Shown: piece by piece, positions 64,000 through 64,000 of the stretch | Layout of the letters: the number at the start of each line of letters is the position of its first letter | Numbering within the stretch: position 1 is the first letter of the stretch | Origin: Bacteroidota bacterium | Lineage (GTDB): Bacteria; Bacteroidota; Bacteroidia; Chitinophagales; Saprospiraceae | Direction of reading: 5' to 3' | DNA length: 64,000 bases | Assembly: GCA_024642705.1 (NCBI GenBank) | Contig: JAHEAQ010000001.1 | Coordinates: forward strand, 277,575-341,574 | Notes under the pieces: generated by a model | Databases searched by the model: none | Told to the model about the DNA's origin: nothing | What the model saw: only the letters and a program-made list of their open reading frames with translations | Made by a program: the position numbers and the translations under genes

Positions 64000-64000
64000 C

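Overview
The window is AT-rich chromosomal DNA from a member of the Bacteroidota. Evidence: two giant secreted proteins end in type IX secretion (T9SS) sorting domains; promoter-like TAnnTTTG boxes lie in front of several genes; recognisable Shine-Dalgarno sequences are scarce; the gene set is typical of the phylum (DUF5777 barrel, FadL-like porins, DUF3127, EF-G paralogue, RND operon with its own TetR regulator). The mix of HYR-like, LamG, dockerin and T9SS modules suggests the Saprospiria/Chitinophagia side of the phylum, but that placement is inference. Genes are densely packed. I see no rRNA, tRNA, CRISPR array or insertion sequence.

Layout. 1-7.1 kb: a DUF5777 barrel and a cytochrome-like lipoprotein, a bacilliredoxin, and a 1846-residue adhesin with twelve SdrD/CnaB-type repeats. 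7.7-13.6 kb (minus strand): a GT4 glycosyltransferase, an EF-G paralogue lacking the catalytic histidine, and a tight cytochrome c - anmK - SDR operon. 13.7-21.0 kb (plus): tetR - tolC-like - membrane-fusion - RND pump - pdxH, with a palindrome in front of tetR. 21.0-26.3 kb: ssb, a glycosylasparaginase-type lipoprotein, two small envelope proteins, and an iscS-iscU-iscA operon behind a promoter with an inverted repeat. 26.5-31.6 kb: a lipoprotein, meaB, an M23 peptidase, bcp, a Trp-repeat protein and an SSB-like DUF3127 protein. 32.0-37.9 kb: a 1955-residue HYR/LamG/dockerin/T9SS protein. 38.5-43.6 kb: proS, a Tyr/Gly then Ser/Arg low-complexity secreted protein, a FadL-like porin and a CAP-domain protein. 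43.7-48.0 kb: a DUF2007 - ferritin - LMW-PTP cluster and the trkA-trkH potassium uptake pair. 48.2-60.8 kb: an M16 peptidase, a malic enzyme with a PTA domain, a UvrD/FBH1-like helicase with a C-terminal HTH, an M36 metalloprotease and a gluconolactonase-like lipoprotein. 60.9-64 kb: a coiled-coil protein, a probable gene fossil, and a photolyase that appears to lack the Fe-S ligands, overlapped by a 47-residue DUF2256 zinc-ribbon gene.

How the genes fit together. Most of the window is housekeeping (Fe-S assembly, translation, K+ uptake, vitamin B6, carbon metabolism) mixed with cell-surface machinery (T9SS cargo, porins, efflux). The points most worth attention are the EF-G paralogue with a DTPGL G3 motif, the DUF2256/photolyase overlapping pair, the DUF3127 protein with an SSB-type acidic C-terminal tip, the FBH1-like helicase-HTH fusion, and several operator-like palindromes directly at promoters.
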